Source of the DNA: Collinsella aerofaciens
GTDB lineage: Bacteria > Actinomycetota > Coriobacteriia > Coriobacteriales > Coriobacteriaceae
Length of the DNA stretch: 64,000 bases
Assembly (NCBI RefSeq): GCF_028207065.1
Contig: NZ_JAQLFP010000005.1
Coordinates: forward strand, 1-64,000
Direction of reading: 5' to 3'
The notes beneath the pieces were generated by a model. That model saw only the letters and a program-made list of their open reading frames with translations. It was not told the origin of the DNA and searched no databases. The stretch's first letter is position 1. Every line of letters begins with the position of its first letter. The position numbers and the translations under genes are program-made. Positions 16,702 through 26,000 of the stretch are shown in pieces.

Positions 16702-16760
16702 GCGACGTGCCCCACTCATAATGCTTGGGTCGGTGGGCTGATGTGTTGCATCCCTGAGGG

Positions 16761-17897
16761 CTAAAAGGTTGAAATGAAGGTGGACAGGCGGTGGAGGCCT
16801 TCGTCTAGGTCTTTGTCGGAGACGCAGTAGCTTAGGCGGATATGACCTTCGGTGCCGAAGCAGTCGCCCGGGACTAGGGCTACGTTTGCCTCTTCGATGG
16901 CTTTGATGCAGAAGTCTTCGCTGGTTAGGCCGAACTTTTTGATGCTCGGGAAAGTGTAGAAGGCTCCTGCGGGCTCTACTACGTCGAGGCCCATGGCGTT
17001 TAAGGCTGCGAGTACGCGTTCGCGGCGGGCTCGGTAGACTTTGAGCATGGGGGTTGGGTCGACGGTCAGGGCTCGGGCTGCGGCGTCCATCTCGAAGGAG
17101 ACGGCACTCGATACGAGGTATTGGTGAGCTTTGCCGATCTCGGCGATGACGGGGGCTGCCGCTGCGAGCCAGCCCAAGCGCCAACCGGTCATGGCCCATG
17201 GCTTCGAGAAGCTCTCGATGACCACCGTCTGCTCGCGTAGCTCCGGGTGGCGCTGGGCAAAGCGCTCGTAGTCACCCACATAGACCAGACGGTTGTATAC
17301 GTCGTCGCAGACCACGTAGATGCCCGCCTGCTCCGCTACGCGCGCCACGGCGTTGAGCGATGCCGCGTTGAGAATGCAGCCCGTGGGATTGTTGGGCGAG
17401 CAGATAACGATGGCCTTGGTCGCCGGGGTCACACAGGCGCGAAGCGCATCCTCGTCAATCTGAAATTGCGCAGGCCCCGTATCCAAAAAGACCGCTTTGG
17501 CGTGATTGGCCACAACGATGCTCTCGTACAGGCCAAAGGCCGGCGTGGGAATAATGACCTCGTCGCCGGGGTTGAGCATAGCCATAAATGTTGCCGACAG
17601 GGCCTCGGTCGCGCCGTCGGTCAGGATGACCTCGTCGGCCGAAAACATAAGGCCCGCGTCCCCCATGTAGGCAGATAACGCCTCACGCAGGGCGGGGCGA
17701 CCGTTGTTGGGCGGATAGTGCGTGTCGCCGCGGTCCAACGAAGCAGTCACCTCGGCGCTAATCACATCGGGCGTGGGAAAATCGGGCTCACCTAGCGCGA
17801 GCGCGATGCACCCCGGATGCTGGGCGGCGAGCGCGTTGATCCGGCGGATACCGGAGGGCTTAAGCGTGGCAAGCGAGGTGTTCATGGGCAGACGCAT
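16761..17897 (-). CDS. PLP-dependent class I/II aminotransferase
   Basis: A 378-residue fold-type I aminotransferase of the aspartate aminotransferase family. Visible are the N-terminal LGEPDFPTP substrate-loop motif, the CSPNNPTG motif, and SFSKPWAMTGWRLGW, in which the Lys binds PLP. The C-terminal part carries a conserved Arg in HIRLSYC that binds the substrate carboxylate. Overall similarity is to PatA/AspB-like enzymes of aromatic or aspartate transamination; the true amino donor cannot be told from sequence. The start ATG at 17897 has GAAAGGA 5 nt upstream. Its 3' end abuts the large inverted repeat, which may serve as its terminator. Confidence 0.88.
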   Translation of the reverse strand: MRLPMNTSLATLKPSGIRRINALAAQHPGCIALALGEPDFPTPDVISAEVTASLDRGDTHYPPNNGRPALREALSAYMGDAGLMFSADEVILTDGATEALSATFMAMLNPGDEVIIPTPAFGLYESIVVANHAKAVFLDTGPAQFQIDEDALRACVTPATKAIVICSPNNPTGCILNAASLNAVARVAEQAGIYVVCDDVYNRLVYVGDYERFAQRHPELREQTVVIESFSKPWAMTGWRLGWLAAAAPVIAEIGKAHQYLVSSAVSFEMDAAARALTVDPTPMLKVYRARRERVLAALNAMGLDVVEPAGAFYTFPSIKKFGLTSEDFCIKAIEEANVALVPGDCFGTEGHIRLSYCVSDKDLDEGLHRLSTFISTF

Positions 17898-17990
17898 GAC
17901 GTTCCTTTCGTAAGGGTTGCACTAGGATAGCGCGGCGGGACGCCGCCGGACGGTGTAACCTAAACGGAAACCAACCGGAAAGAAGGCGGC

Positions 17991-18662
17991 ATGGAGACGA
18001 CCGCACGCGGCGATGTACCAAAAACGCTGCAAACCATTGCGTATATCAGTATTCCCAAGAGCGCCGATCTTGAGTTTTTGCTCTGGGACCTGCAGGATGC
18101 CATCGCCGCCTATGCACAGATTTCCGGCACCGCACTCCCCCATCCAGTCGACTTGGAGGCGGATGATGCCGGCAGCGTTGCCGGTACCGCCGATGGCATT
18201 GTGTTCGCCGTTGAAGATGCACCCAATGATGAAGCGATGGCGCCCATTGAGCAGGTGCTCGACCGCTTTGGCGGCGCAGGGACGCGTGCCTACGTTGTTG
18301 TCCAGGCCGACATCGGCGGCCTGGAGCGAGCACACGGGCTCGTCGTGCGTCTGCGAGCGGCGTGCGACCTTCGTGGGCTGTCATGGTGCGGCGGCGTTGT
18401 CGCCTGTACCGGCAGCGGCTTCGCGGCGCTTCGTCACTCACCGCGCATGGGACTCTTGCGGCGACCGTTTTCGGAAGCGATGGACAAGCTCGTAGGCGCC
18501 GTTCGTATGGGCTGTTCGGTTGAGCATGCGCAGCGACTTGGTGGTGGTAATGCCGAGGACGTCGACGCCGACGGCATGATTTGCACCGAGCCAGCCGTGC
18601 CCGCGCCGATCTGGCGAGGCGTTCTGAAACGTCTGGGCGCCCACGCTCAAACAAAAATCTAA
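17991..18662 (+). CDS. Uncharacterised protein, possibly flavodoxin-like
   Basis: A 223-residue soluble protein, not firmly recognised. The segment GLSWCGGVVACTGSGFAAL (about residues 132-150), followed by RRPFSEAMDKLVGAVRMG, resembles the C-terminal half of a small family of flavodoxin-like NAD(P)H oxidoreductases seen in gut Firmicutes, but the N-terminal phosphate-binding loop of flavodoxins is not obvious. There is no signal peptide or membrane segment. The start has AAGAAGGCGG upstream. Transcribed divergently from the aminotransferase; convergent with the glycosylase, 1 nt away. Confidence 0.6.
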   Translation: METTARGDVPKTLQTIAYISIPKSADLEFLLWDLQDAIAAYAQISGTALPHPVDLEADDAGSVAGTADGIVFAVEDAPNDEAMAPIEQVLDRFGGAGTRAYVVVQADIGGLERAHGLVVRLRAACDLRGLSWCGGVVACTGSGFAALRHSPRMGLLRRPFSEAMDKLVGAVRMGCSVEHAQRLGGGNAEDVDADGMICTEPAVPAPIWRGVLKRLGAHAQTKI

Positions 18663-18663
18663 A

Positions 18664-19227
18664 TTAAATAACAGCCCAGTCAACGGCTTCACTCCAACGC
18701 TCGACAAGCCGCTCCAAACGCCACGCCGCGTTGGCAGGGCTCGTCGACGGCAGCACGATGGCAGCTAGCCCCGTCCGCTCTTGTAGATAGCGTTTGTAGA
18801 GCCGCCCGGCCGCGCCGCCGTTGCAGATAACGACCTCAATCGGCGTGACATCGGTAATGCGCTCGATATGTGCCGGCACAACGTTGCGAATGCTCGCGTC
18901 GCTTGAGCCCTTGATGTCACAGCTCTCGATCACGTCCCACAGGGCCACACCGCCGTTGAGCAGCATAGCCCGCTTGGCAGCAACCGAGGCGTCGAGCGTC
19001 GCAGGCTCGCCGCTCGCCAAAGCGTCTCCCTCGTTGGGCGGCACGGGCACACCGAGGCACGCGGCCATCACGCGCCAAAAGCGGTTCTGGGAATTACCGT
19101 AATAGAAGGTGTTGGCGCGCGAGAGCACCGAGGGAAACGACCCCAGCACCAAAACGCGCGAGCGCCGGTCGAACACGGGCTCAAACCCATGCTCAATATG
19201 TTGATAGCCCTCGTCAGACACAGGCAT
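18664..19227 (-). CDS. DNA-deoxyinosine glycosylase (UDG superfamily)
   Basis: A 187-residue protein of the hypoxanthine-DNA glycosylase group (uracil-DNA glycosylase superfamily family 6), which removes deaminated adenine from DNA. Diagnostic segments are VLVLGSFPSVLSR (motif 1, normally GSxPG in other UDGs) and the adjoining YYGNSQNRFWRVM, and a C-terminal LPSTSPANA motif matching motif 2. Length fits the family. Lies 3 nt after the GH13 gene on the same strand, with GAGAG upstream, so probably co-transcribed with it; no functional link is evident. Confidence 0.85.
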   Translation of the reverse strand: MPVSDEGYQHIEHGFEPVFDRRSRVLVLGSFPSVLSRANTFYYGNSQNRFWRVMAACLGVPVPPNEGDALASGEPATLDASVAAKRAMLLNGGVALWDVIESCDIKGSSDASIRNVVPAHIERITDVTPIEVVICNGGAAGRLYKRYLQERTGLAAIVLPSTSPANAAWRLERLVERWSEAVDWAVI

Positions 19228-19230
19228 GGG

Positions 19231-20607
19231 CTAGGCTCTCAGCAGATAACGCACCTCATAGGGCGCAAGTTCAAGGGAGCCCGGCAGCTCGACCGTGGGT
19301 GCATCGTCGGCAAGCAGGTCGACGAAGGAGCCGTTGAGTTCGCCGGCTCCAAAGGTATAGGGCTCGTTCACGGCATTGACCGCCATGAGCACCGTCGCAT
19401 CGTCGTAGGCGCGCTCGAACAGCAGCTGCTTGTTCTGGATCACCACGTTGCGATAGGCACCATAGTTGAGGGCACGGGCCGCCGCGTCGTCTGCCGAGCG
19501 CAGGTGCGCGAGCTGCTTGATGAAGGCCGTCAGCTCGTTGGGCGCAGGCTCATCGAGCGCAGGTCGCAGCGCCCAGTCGCCATCGGGGCCACCCTTTTCG
19601 CCAGGAATCCCCCACTCGCTGCCATAGTAGACGCACGGAATGCCCGGCATGCCAAAGAGCATGCCATAAGCGGGGCGCAGACAGGACTTGTCGGTAAGGA
19701 TGCTCGCCAGGCGCGGCACATCGTGGTTGTCGACAAACGACAGCAGATGCTTGCCGCGATAAATGCACCACGGGTCACCGCCAAACTGGCGATGCAGCGA
19801 GTGGGCGATCTCGAACATATTGACCGAGTTAAAGCTGGAGTACAGGCCCTTGTAGCACTCGTAGTTGGTGCAGGAGTCGAGCATCTCGTCGTTGACGATC
19901 TGATTGTAGTCGCCGTGGAGCGTCTCGCCGATGAGCACAAAGCCGGGCTTGAGCTCACGGGTAAAGGAGTGTAGGCGGCGTATAAAGTCGCAGTCAAGCA
20001 TATAGGCAACGTCCAGGCGCAGGCCGTCGACGCCAAAGACGTCGGCCCAACGGCGCACGGACTCGAGCAGGTAATCGACCACAGCGGGATTTTGCAGGTT
20101 GAGCTTCACAAGCTCAAAATGGCCTTCCCAGCCCTCGTACCAAAAGCCGTCGCCATAGCAAGAATCGCCGTCAAAGCTAATGTGGAACCAGTCCTTGTAG
20201 GGCGAGTCCCACTTGCGCTCCTGCACATCGCGGAAGGCCCAAAAACCGCGGCCGACGTGGTTGAAGACGGCATCGAGCACCACGCGGATACCATGGGCAT
20301 GCAGCGTGTCGCATACGGCGGCAAAGTCGGCGTCCCCACCCAGGCGGCGGTCGATGTGGCGCAGGCTGCGTGTATCGTAGCCGTGACTATCAGATTCGAG
20401 CAGCGGGTTGATGAGCACAGTGCCAACGCCGAGTTCCTGCAGGTAGTCGGCCCATTGGGCAATCTTCATGATGGGCGCATCGGGGTTTGGCGCGGCGTTG
20501 ACAGCCTGGGCGAGCTCATCCTCGACAACGGGCGCGGCGTTTTCGCGCGGAGCTCCGCAAAAGCCCAGCGGATAGATCTGATAGAACGTCGTCTCGTATG
20601 CCCACAT
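19231..20607 (-). CDS. GH13 alpha-amylase family glycosidase
   Basis: A 458-residue cytoplasmic (no signal peptide) TIM-barrel glycoside hydrolase. The GH13 conserved regions are DAVFNHVG (region I), GLRLDVAYM (nucleophile Asp), LIGETLHG (acid/base Glu) and FVDNHD (transition-state Asp). The N-terminus starts directly with the barrel (WAYETTFYQIYPLGF) with no CBM34-type N-domain, and a short C-terminal beta domain ends in PYEVRYLLRA. Likely acts on maltodextrin or other alpha-glucans imported into the cell; exact specificity is unknown. The start has GGGAGG 5 nt upstream. Confidence 0.9.
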   Translation of the reverse strand: MWAYETTFYQIYPLGFCGAPRENAAPVVEDELAQAVNAAPNPDAPIMKIAQWADYLQELGVGTVLINPLLESDSHGYDTRSLRHIDRRLGGDADFAAVCDTLHAHGIRVVLDAVFNHVGRGFWAFRDVQERKWDSPYKDWFHISFDGDSCYGDGFWYEGWEGHFELVKLNLQNPAVVDYLLESVRRWADVFGVDGLRLDVAYMLDCDFIRRLHSFTRELKPGFVLIGETLHGDYNQIVNDEMLDSCTNYECYKGLYSSFNSVNMFEIAHSLHRQFGGDPWCIYRGKHLLSFVDNHDVPRLASILTDKSCLRPAYGMLFGMPGIPCVYYGSEWGIPGEKGGPDGDWALRPALDEPAPNELTAFIKQLAHLRSADDAAARALNYGAYRNVVIQNKQLLFERAYDDATVLMAVNAVNEPYTFGAGELNGSFVDLLADDAPTVELPGSLELAPYEVRYLLRA

Positions 20608-20686
20608 AGCAACCTCCCGGTAAGCTCAACACAACGACATCCATTGTATGCCCAGCAGGGTGGCTAATTTGCGATGAGAGACGTGG

Positions 20687-21883
20687 CTAGGCGACGGGCT
20701 TTGCGCGGCGTATGGCCGGGAACAGCACCGTAATGGCGAGGATAACGCCCACGACGGTAATCGCCCCGCCCGCGAAGCCAATCCAGGAGATACCGGGACC
20801 CGAAACCACGGCGCCGCCGATCGCGGTGCCCGTGCCGATGCCGAGGTTAAACAGGCCCGAGAAGATCGACATGGCGACGGCCGACGAATCCGCCGGCGTG
20901 TACTTGATGAGCTCGGCCTGAAACGCCACGTTAAAGGCCGTGGAGCAGCAGCCCCATAGCGCGCAAACAGCGAGAACGGCGACGAGCGACGGTGCAACCG
21001 GACCCATGAGCAGCAGAGCCACAGGCACGCCGGAGAGTGTGATAGCCAAGAACGGAAAGCGATGGCCATCGAACAGTCGGCCGAACAGCCAGCTTCCGAG
21101 CAGACCGGAGCAGCCAAACGCCGTCAGCGTCATGGTGATGGCGCTTGCGTCGACATGGGCGACCTGCGCCAGGAAGGGCTCGATATAGCTGTAACCCGCG
21201 TAGTAGCCGGTCGCCATAAAGACCGTGACCGCGTAGAGCGCGATGAGGAACGGGCTCTTGAGCAGCTCGGGCAGCTGTTTGACGGTAAAGCGCTCGCCCG
21301 CCGGCATGACCGGGAACACCGCTGCCTGGTACACCACCGCGACGGCAGAAAAAGCTCCGACCACGGCAAACGTCATACGCCAGCCCACGGCCAGGCCGAT
21401 GGCGCGACCGAGGGGCAGGCCGAAGATCTGCGCGATGGACGAGCCCGTGGCGATCATGCTGATGGCGAGCGCCCCATGGCGGGTGTCGACCAGGCGCGAA
21501 GCCATGATCGAGGCGACCGACCAGAACACGGCATGCGCGCAGGCGACCACCAGACGCGCGCAAACCAAAATAGGATAGGTGGGCGCCAAGGCGGACAAGA
21601 ACTGGCCGAGCGAAAACACGGCCAAAACGCCCAGCAGCATCCGCTTGAACTCAAAGCGCGAGGCAAACACCATGAGTGGCAGCGACAGCAGCATGACACC
21701 CCAGGCGTAGACCGAAATCATGATGCCTGCCTGGGCCTCGGTGAGCGAGAACGATGCGGCAATATCAGTCAGAAGGCCAATGGGCATGAACTCCGACGTG
21801 TTGAATACGAACGCGCAGCAGGCGAGCCCGATAAGCGGGAGCCACTGCTTGAGCGAGATGCCATCTTGTCTTGCCTGAGTCAT
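20687..21883 (-). CDS. MFS transporter, SotB-like (DHA1 family)
   Basis: A 398-residue inner-membrane transporter with 12 predicted transmembrane helices. The N-terminal FNTSEFMPIGLLTDIA and later GYSYIEPFL and MSIFSGLFNLGIG stretches match the SotB/YdhP-type sugar or drug efflux branch of the major facilitator superfamily. Substrate unknown. The ATG at 21883 was chosen because GGAGAGG lies 8 nt upstream; the open frame extends 16 codons further. A good sigma-A promoter is visible upstream. Stands alone between GH13 and feoB. Confidence 0.88.
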   Translation of the reverse strand: MTQARQDGISLKQWLPLIGLACCAFVFNTSEFMPIGLLTDIAASFSLTEAQAGIMISVYAWGVMLLSLPLMVFASRFEFKRMLLGVLAVFSLGQFLSALAPTYPILVCARLVVACAHAVFWSVASIMASRLVDTRHGALAISMIATGSSIAQIFGLPLGRAIGLAVGWRMTFAVVGAFSAVAVVYQAAVFPVMPAGERFTVKQLPELLKSPFLIALYAVTVFMATGYYAGYSYIEPFLAQVAHVDASAITMTLTAFGCSGLLGSWLFGRLFDGHRFPFLAITLSGVPVALLLMGPVAPSLVAVLAVCALWGCCSTAFNVAFQAELIKYTPADSSAVAMSIFSGLFNLGIGTGTAIGGAVVSGPGISWIGFAGGAITVVGVILAITVLFPAIRRAKPVA

Positions 21884-21919
21884 GTAGGAAACCTCTCCGA
21901 TTGTCTTGGGCGGTGGGCG

Positions 21920-21949
21920 ATTATATAGCAACGGCCCCGCATCCGTCAG
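21920..21949 (-). promoter_or_regulatory. Promoter of the SotB-like gene
   Basis: On the minus strand CTGACG (21944-21949) and a perfect TATAAT (21920-21925) are 18 nt apart, 36 nt upstream of the ATG. An imperfect palindrome GGCCC-GCATC/GATGC-GGGCC (about 21933-21963) overlaps the -35 and could be an operator or the end of the feoB transcript. Confidence 0.6.
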
Positions 21950-22006
21950 TACAGATGCAGGGCCGCAATCAACTCAATACACAGAGGTTGCGCCGTCAAT
22001 AAATAG

Positions 22007-24367
22007 CTAAGCCAACCCCAGCAATATGCCCGCCGAATGCACGACAAACGCCACGATCCAGGCGACCGTCACCTGAAACGCGAATACAGCCACGGCATAG
22101 CGCGCGCCCAACTCGCTCTTGACGGCGCCGATGGACGCCACGCAAGGCGGGTACAGCAGCGTAAAGACCAAGAACACGTAGGCGGTAAACGGCGAAAACA
22201 TGGTCGACAGCGCCGCGGGCGACGTTGCGCCCAAAAGCACCGTGAGCGTCGAGATGACGCTCTCCTTGGCAATGAGTCCGGTGACGAGCGCCGTCGAGGC
22301 GCGCCAGTCGCCAAAGCCGAGCGGCGCCAGCACCGGCGCGATGATGCTGCCGAGGCCCGCAAGCAGGCTTTGCGACTGGTCGGCGACCACATTAAAGCGG
22401 ATATCGAACGTCTGAAGGAACCAGATGACCACCGTAGCGGCAAAGATAATGGTAAAGGCCTTGGTAATAAAGTCCTTGGCCTTATCCCATGCCAGCATCA
22501 CCGTCGTCTTGATGCTCGGCAGGCGGTAGTTGGGAAGCTCCATGATAAACGGCACCGGGTCGCCCTTAAATGCCGTGCGGTTGAGCACCAAAGCCGCGAT
22601 GCAACCGATCGCAATGCCAATCAGATAGAGCGAGACCATGGCGGGAACCGTCGCCTGTGGGAAAAACGCCCCGCACAGCAGACCGTAGACCGGCAACTTG
22701 GCCGAGCAACTCATAAACGGCGTGAGCATGACGGTCATCTTGCGGTCGTGCTCGGACGGCAGCGTGCGCGTCGACATGATGGCCGGCACGGTGCAGCCAA
22801 AACCGACGAGCATGGGCACAAAGCTGCGGCCCGACAGGCCAAAGCGGCGCAACACCTTATCCATGACAAAGGCAACGCGTGCCATGTAGCCCGAGTCTTC
22901 CAGAATGGAGAGGAACAAAAAGAGCACGACGATAATCGGCAGGAAGGTCAGCACGCTGCCCACGCCCGTAAGCACGCCGTCGACAGCCAGCGAGCGCACC
23001 ACGTCGTTGGTGCCGAACGCCTTGAGACCCGCATCGGCCGAGGCGATGATGGCAGCGATGCCGTCCTCCATGAGTCCCTGCAACGCCGCGCCGATCACGC
23101 CAAACGTCAGCCAAAAGACGAGGCCCATGATCACCAGGAACGCCGGAATGGCTGTGTAACGACCTGTCAGGATGCGGTCAATCTTGACGGAGCGCACGTG
23201 CTCGCGGCTCTCGTGCGGCTTTACGACGCAGCGCCCGCACACGTCGCCGATAAAGCCGAAGCGCATGTCGGCCAGCGCAGATAGACGGTCGGTGCCGGCC
23301 TCGCCCTCCATCTGGGTAATGATGTGCTCGATGGCGTCAAGCTCGTTGCGATCCAGATGAAGTGCCTCGGTCACCAGCTCGTCGCCCTCAACCAGCTTGG
23401 TCGCCGCAAAACGCACGGGAATGTGCGCCGTCGCGGCATGGTCCTCGATCAGGTTGGCAATGCCGTGGATGCAGCGATGCAGTGCACCGCCGTCTGGACC
23501 ATCGGGCGCACAGAAGTCCAGGCGACCGGGGCGCTCACGGAACCGCGCCACGTGCAAGGCATGATCCACCAGCTCGCCGATACCCTCGTTGCGGGCAGCG
23601 CTAATGGGGACAACGGGCACGCCCAACAGGCTCTCGAGCAGGTTGACGTCCACGGCGCCGCCGTTGGCCGTCACCTCGTCCATCATGTTGAGCGCGATGA
23701 CCATGGGACGATCGAGCTCCATAAGCTGCAGCGTCAGGTACAGGTTACGCTCGATGTTGGTGGCGTCGATGATGTCGATGATGGCGTCGGGGTTTTCGTC
23801 CAGGATGAATTGGCGGCTGACGATCTCTTCGCCCGTGTACGGCGACAACGAGTAAATACCGGGCAAGTCGGTAACGCTCGCCTCGGGGTGGTTACGGATA
23901 GTGCCGTCCTTGCGGTCGACCGTCACGCCGGGAAAGTTACCGACATGCTGGTTGGAGCCCGTCAGCTGGTTGAATAACGTGGTCTTGCCGCAGTTTTGGT
24001 TGCCGGCGAGGGCAAAGTGCAGCGGCGCGCCCTCGGGCACGGCCGTCTTTGCCGCACGGGGCGAATACGTCCCCTCGCCCAGGGCCGGATGCTCCGTCGT
24101 GCCGATTGCGGCGTTAGCGCGCGGACCCGTATCGGTGTCGTGAATACCCACAAGCTCGATGCGAGCGGCATCGTCCTTGCGCAGTGTCAACTCGTAGCCA
24201 CGCAGGCGGATCTCGAGCGGGTCGCCCATGGGGGCGTACTTCATCATGGTGACTTCGGTGCCCGGCGTTAGGCCCATGTCCAAAATATGCTGTCGGAGTG
24301 CCTGATCGTCCGATGCCACCGATGCGACAACGGCGTCCTTTCCAATCTCGAGTGTATCGAGCTTCAC
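22007..24367 (-). CDS. feoB: Ferrous iron transporter FeoB with fused FeoA domain
   Basis: Fe2+ uptake permease of 786 residues. Residues 1-72 are a FeoA-like SH3 domain (HILDMGLTPGTEVTMMKYAP); after a linker comes the G-protein domain with GNQNCGKTTLFNQL, DLPGIY and NMMDE, then the membrane region with two gate repeats and the conserved Cys motifs FGCTVPAIMSTRTL and MSCSAKLPVYGLL. In most bacteria FeoA is a separate gene; the fusion occurs in several Gram-positive lineages. The GTG start has AAAGGA 7 nt upstream. Upstream DNA is AT-rich (24420-24470) and should hold an iron-responsive promoter, but I could not define an operator. Confidence 0.96.
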   Translation of the reverse strand: MKLDTLEIGKDAVVASVASDDQALRQHILDMGLTPGTEVTMMKYAPMGDPLEIRLRGYELTLRKDDAARIELVGIHDTDTGPRANAAIGTTEHPALGEGTYSPRAAKTAVPEGAPLHFALAGNQNCGKTTLFNQLTGSNQHVGNFPGVTVDRKDGTIRNHPEASVTDLPGIYSLSPYTGEEIVSRQFILDENPDAIIDIIDATNIERNLYLTLQLMELDRPMVIALNMMDEVTANGGAVDVNLLESLLGVPVVPISAARNEGIGELVDHALHVARFRERPGRLDFCAPDGPDGGALHRCIHGIANLIEDHAATAHIPVRFAATKLVEGDELVTEALHLDRNELDAIEHIITQMEGEAGTDRLSALADMRFGFIGDVCGRCVVKPHESREHVRSVKIDRILTGRYTAIPAFLVIMGLVFWLTFGVIGAALQGLMEDGIAAIIASADAGLKAFGTNDVVRSLAVDGVLTGVGSVLTFLPIIVVLFLFLSILEDSGYMARVAFVMDKVLRRFGLSGRSFVPMLVGFGCTVPAIMSTRTLPSEHDRKMTVMLTPFMSCSAKLPVYGLLCGAFFPQATVPAMVSLYLIGIAIGCIAALVLNRTAFKGDPVPFIMELPNYRLPSIKTTVMLAWDKAKDFITKAFTIIFAATVVIWFLQTFDIRFNVVADQSQSLLAGLGSIIAPVLAPLGFGDWRASTALVTGLIAKESVISTLTVLLGATSPAALSTMFSPFTAYVFLVFTLLYPPCVASIGAVKSELGARYAVAVFAFQVTVAWIVAFVVHSAGILLGLA

Positions 24368-24488
24368 GCGCTCATCCTTTCGTTAGACGCGGTTAACCGT
24401 TTACCGGGGCTAACCAACTCGTAACGACAAATGATAGCGCTCTGAACTATTTTATAAAGTCAAATACCGATGTTTACCTGCGCAAACT

Positions 24489-24809
24489 TTATGCGGTGCG
24501 CCCCGAAAGCTCTTTGCGCATACCGCTCAGCGAGATCGAAATGGAACCCGACCGCGCGGTAGCAGTGAGTCGATCACCCTCAACCGACCCCGTGCATGTA
24601 AAGGGCGCCTTGCCCATCAAGACGTGGGAGATAGTACCCGAGAGCTCAAAGAAATCGCACTCAGCGCGGGCACCCGAGAGAGCGATATTGAGACCCCTGA
24701 CGTTTAGTACTGCCCTGAGCGCGCCGTTCACCCCATGTGAAAACGTCACCTCGCCGCGCTTGCTCCCCACCGGCGTCTGGGCCAAAACCACATACGTACC
24801 CTCAAGCAT
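24489..24809 (-). CDS. Small hypothetical protein
   Basis: A 105-residue protein without a recognised family. It alternates short hydrophobic and polar stretches (beta-rich), for example GVNGALRAVLNVRGLNIALSG, with no signal peptide or membrane helix. The ATG at 24809 was chosen because AGGAGGAG lies 4 nt upstream. It lies 47 nt after the hydrolase gene on the same strand. The pattern suggests a small beta-barrel, possibly ligand-binding; no function can be assigned. Confidence 0.6.
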   Translation of the reverse strand: MLEGTYVVLAQTPVGSKRGEVTFSHGVNGALRAVLNVRGLNIALSGARAECDFFELSGTISHVLMGKAPFTCTGSVEGDRLTATARSGSISISLSGMRKELSGRTA

Positions 24810-24856
24810 GGCTCCTCCTCTAAGCAGACTTTTTGAAACGGGCAAGTAGTCTACTT

Positions 24857-25756
24857 TTACATATGGCGCTCCAGGAAACGGAAGGCCAGGCGGATCCAAG
24901 GACGGACTGCCACCTGCTTGTCCTCGTTGTCGACCGCGGTGTTGGCGTTGCCGAGCGAAAGGCCGTGACCGCCCTGGTCAAAGACGTGCATCTCGCAAGC
25001 GACGCCCTCCTCGGCCATGCGCTGCGCAAACGGATAGACCTGTGCGATCGGCGCTGTCTTGTCGTCGGACACGCCCCACACAAAGGTCGGCGGCATCTGG
25101 CGCGAAACATGCGTGGTAGGGCAAATGTCGGTCAGGTGCTCATCGGTCGCCTCGCCGCCCGTCACCATCGACAGATAGTCGTTGAGCAAATCGCGCCCTG
25201 TCTTGCCACCCGTCTTGGGCACGCGCAGGTCGATGCGCGGGTCACGCGTCTGCATATCGCGCACATAGGCAAGGTCGAGCAACGGATAGCCCAGCACCAC
25301 GGCGTCGGGACGAATGTCGTCCGGACGCGCCCCGGCAAGTGCCGCGAAGGGGCCGGTCTTCCACTGCGTTGCCAGCGAGGCGCAAATCATGCCGCCAGCA
25401 GAAAAGCCCACGACGCACACGCGCTTGGGATCGACATGCCACTCGTCGGCATTCGCACGCACCGTGGCGACCATCTTGGCAAGATCTGCCTGGGGGTGCG
25501 GAAAGCTCACGTCACCCGTAGAACTTGTGACATAGTTGAGCACAAAGGCCTGGTAACCGTGATCCAAAAACGCAAACGCCACGGGATCCTGCTCATGCGG
25601 AGCGATATGCGTAAACGCACCTCCGCCGCAGATAATCACGGCAGGGCGGCGGCCATTCGGTTTATCGGGCAGCGGTTCGGCACCCAAATACGTAAACGTC
25701 GCCGGATATTCCTCGGTCGGCTCCTCGCCCCACAGCGCATGGTTCTCGACAATCAT
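24857..25756 (-). CDS. Alpha/beta hydrolase (esterase/acetyl xylan esterase-like)
   Basis: A 299-residue cytoplasmic hydrolase of the alpha/beta fold. Features: the oxyanion-hole region VIICGGGAFTHIAPHEQ, the nucleophile elbow VVGFSAGGMICA with the catalytic Ser, and a C-terminal VFDQGGHGLSLG with the catalytic His. This is the BD-FAE/HSL-like group found in gut bacteria that deacylate plant glycans or small esters; the substrate is unknown. The ATG at 25756 has GGGAG 5 nt upstream. A longer open frame runs to 26095 but has no homology and overlaps the divergent PTS gene. Confidence 0.85.
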   Translation of the reverse strand: MIVENHALWGEEPTEEYPATFTYLGAEPLPDKPNGRRPAVIICGGGAFTHIAPHEQDPVAFAFLDHGYQAFVLNYVTSSTGDVSFPHPQADLAKMVATVRANADEWHVDPKRVCVVGFSAGGMICASLATQWKTGPFAALAGARPDDIRPDAVVLGYPLLDLAYVRDMQTRDPRIDLRVPKTGGKTGRDLLNDYLSMVTGGEATDEHLTDICPTTHVSRQMPPTFVWGVSDDKTAPIAQVYPFAQRMAEEGVACEMHVFDQGGHGLSLGNANTAVDNEDKQVAVRPWIRLAFRFLERHM

Positions 25757-26000
25757 ATGTGCTCCCTTCGCGCAAATTAAGCGCCATTGTTTTTCGCCTT
25801 CAAGCGTACCCCACTTGAACCCGTGACGCAGAAACACGCCAGCAATAAGTTTCCCTTCAACTGATATATCACATAATCCCAGCTCAGAGGTATCGCTGAG
25901 CAGCGTAGAATAGGGGGTGTTGACCAAGCCGCGAAACAGATATGAAACGTTTCCGGCAAACCAAACGCGCGATATGCGCCTATTTAAGTTGGAGGCAACT
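25757..26000. other. Divergent promoter region
   Basis: A 244-nt gap between the hydrolase and the PTS IIA gene, transcribed away from each other. It should hold both promoters; AT-rich segments occur around 25850-25920. No clear repeat or RNA. Confidence 0.35.
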
